Under the pieces are notes generated by a model. That model was not told where the DNA came from. It was given only the letters and a program-made list of their open reading frames with translations, and did no database searches. From ENR-C587 sp942493235 (GTDB lineage: Bacteria > Bacteroidota > Ignavibacteria > Kapaibacteriales > UBA2268): a DNA stretch of 64,000 nucleotides. Below, piece after piece: positions 63,727 to 64,000 of the stretch; positions within the stretch are counted from its first letter, which is position 1, and every line of letters begins with the position of its first letter. The translations under genes were made by a program, and so were the position numbers. The stretch is from contig OW818676.1 in NCBI GenBank assembly GCA_942493235.1, positions 1,798,001 to 1,862,000 on the forward strand, written 5' to 3'.

Positions 63727-64000
63727 TTATAAGCAAGAACGCAAATCTTGTAAAAATAATTCAATATTAAACTCAATCCACTTATCATTTAAATATCTTT
63801 GTTTTAAGCAATCTTCGTACCAATTATAATCAACTCCAGCTCCAAAGTGTAATTCAAAAAGTTTTGAACAATAATCTAAAATTCTTAGCAAGTCATTAGT
63901 CTTGTTACAAAATTCTTGGCAAACTAATTTACGAACTAATTCAATATTTTTACTATTGTTTTTAATGATTTTTTTTATTAGTGGATGGAACAGTAATGAT
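63727..64000 (-). CDS. 3' end of a gene running off the window
   Basis: An open frame of about 90 codons enters from beyond 64000 and stops at 63727 (TAA). The text LLFHPLIKKIIKNNSKNIEL ... LRILDYCSKLFELHFGAGVD ... LFLQDLRSCL is helical and not recognised. It has a stop 11 nt before the next gene's start and is probably cotranscribed with it. Confidence 0.55.
   Translation of the reverse strand, partial: SLLFHPLIKKIIKNNSKNIELVRKLVCQEFCNKTNDLLRILDYCSKLFELHFGAGVDYNWYEDCLKQRYLNDKWIEFNIELFLQDLRSCL

Overview
The window is AT-rich DNA (roughly one third G+C by eye), probably from an uncultured member of the FCB group (Bacteroidota/Chlorobiota, perhaps a Kapabacteria- or Ignavibacteria-like lineage). 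The reasons are a type IX secretion C-terminal signal (29142-29888), a promoter matching the TAnnTTTG consensus of this group, complex I genes without nuoE/F/G in the cluster, and an IS21-type element and DarB-type antirestriction protein compatible with it. The taxon is inference.

Region 1 (1-30.2 kb) is chromosomal. It starts with the 5' part of an asparagine synthase, an RRM RNA-binding protein and ClpS, all on the minus strand. A first nuoL-M-N set follows (2.3-7.4 kb), then a DUF559 gene set between two bounded C/G-rich repeat arrays, a Xer recombinase and alaS. The main complex I operon nuoA-B-C-D-H-I-J-K-L-M-N runs from 12.9 to 23.8 kb and ends in a clear terminator. After it come an outer-membrane barrel, a NIF3-family protein, a C4 zinc-ribbon protein, RNase P RNA, an Hpt protein and small envelope genes.

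Region 2 (about 30.2-55.6 kb) is an accessory element. About 37 genes all lie on the plus strand, mostly 2-30 nt apart or overlapping as TAATG/TGATG, and end at one terminator. It carries a transglutaminase-like protease, a lysozyme-like transglycosylase, two CHAP/NlpC-like hydrolases beside a holin-like protein, fibre proteins with YadA-type head repeats, many small proteins with one terminal membrane helix, a 40-residue basic peptide, a 2192-residue fusion (N6-methylase, strawberry-notch-like helicase, DdrB/ParB-like domain, RecA-like ATPase) and a J-domain protein. I see no terminase, portal, tail tube, tape measure or integrase. I read it as an undescribed virus-like, possibly tailless and membrane-containing, integrated element. 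The 3' half of a tRNA gene lies just upstream.

Region 3 (55.6-64 kb, minus strand) is an accessory/defence-like island. It holds a PD-(D/E)XK-like gene cut in two by an IS21 element with a clean 6-bp target duplication (restored ORF 560 codons), a membrane protein, two zinc-binding proteins, the C-terminal remnant of a restriction-modification methylase and two unrecognised genes. At 62.3-62.6 kb sits a scar of a second related element: a copy of the sequence at 28.57 kb joined to the last 34 codons of the J-domain gene plus a similar terminator.
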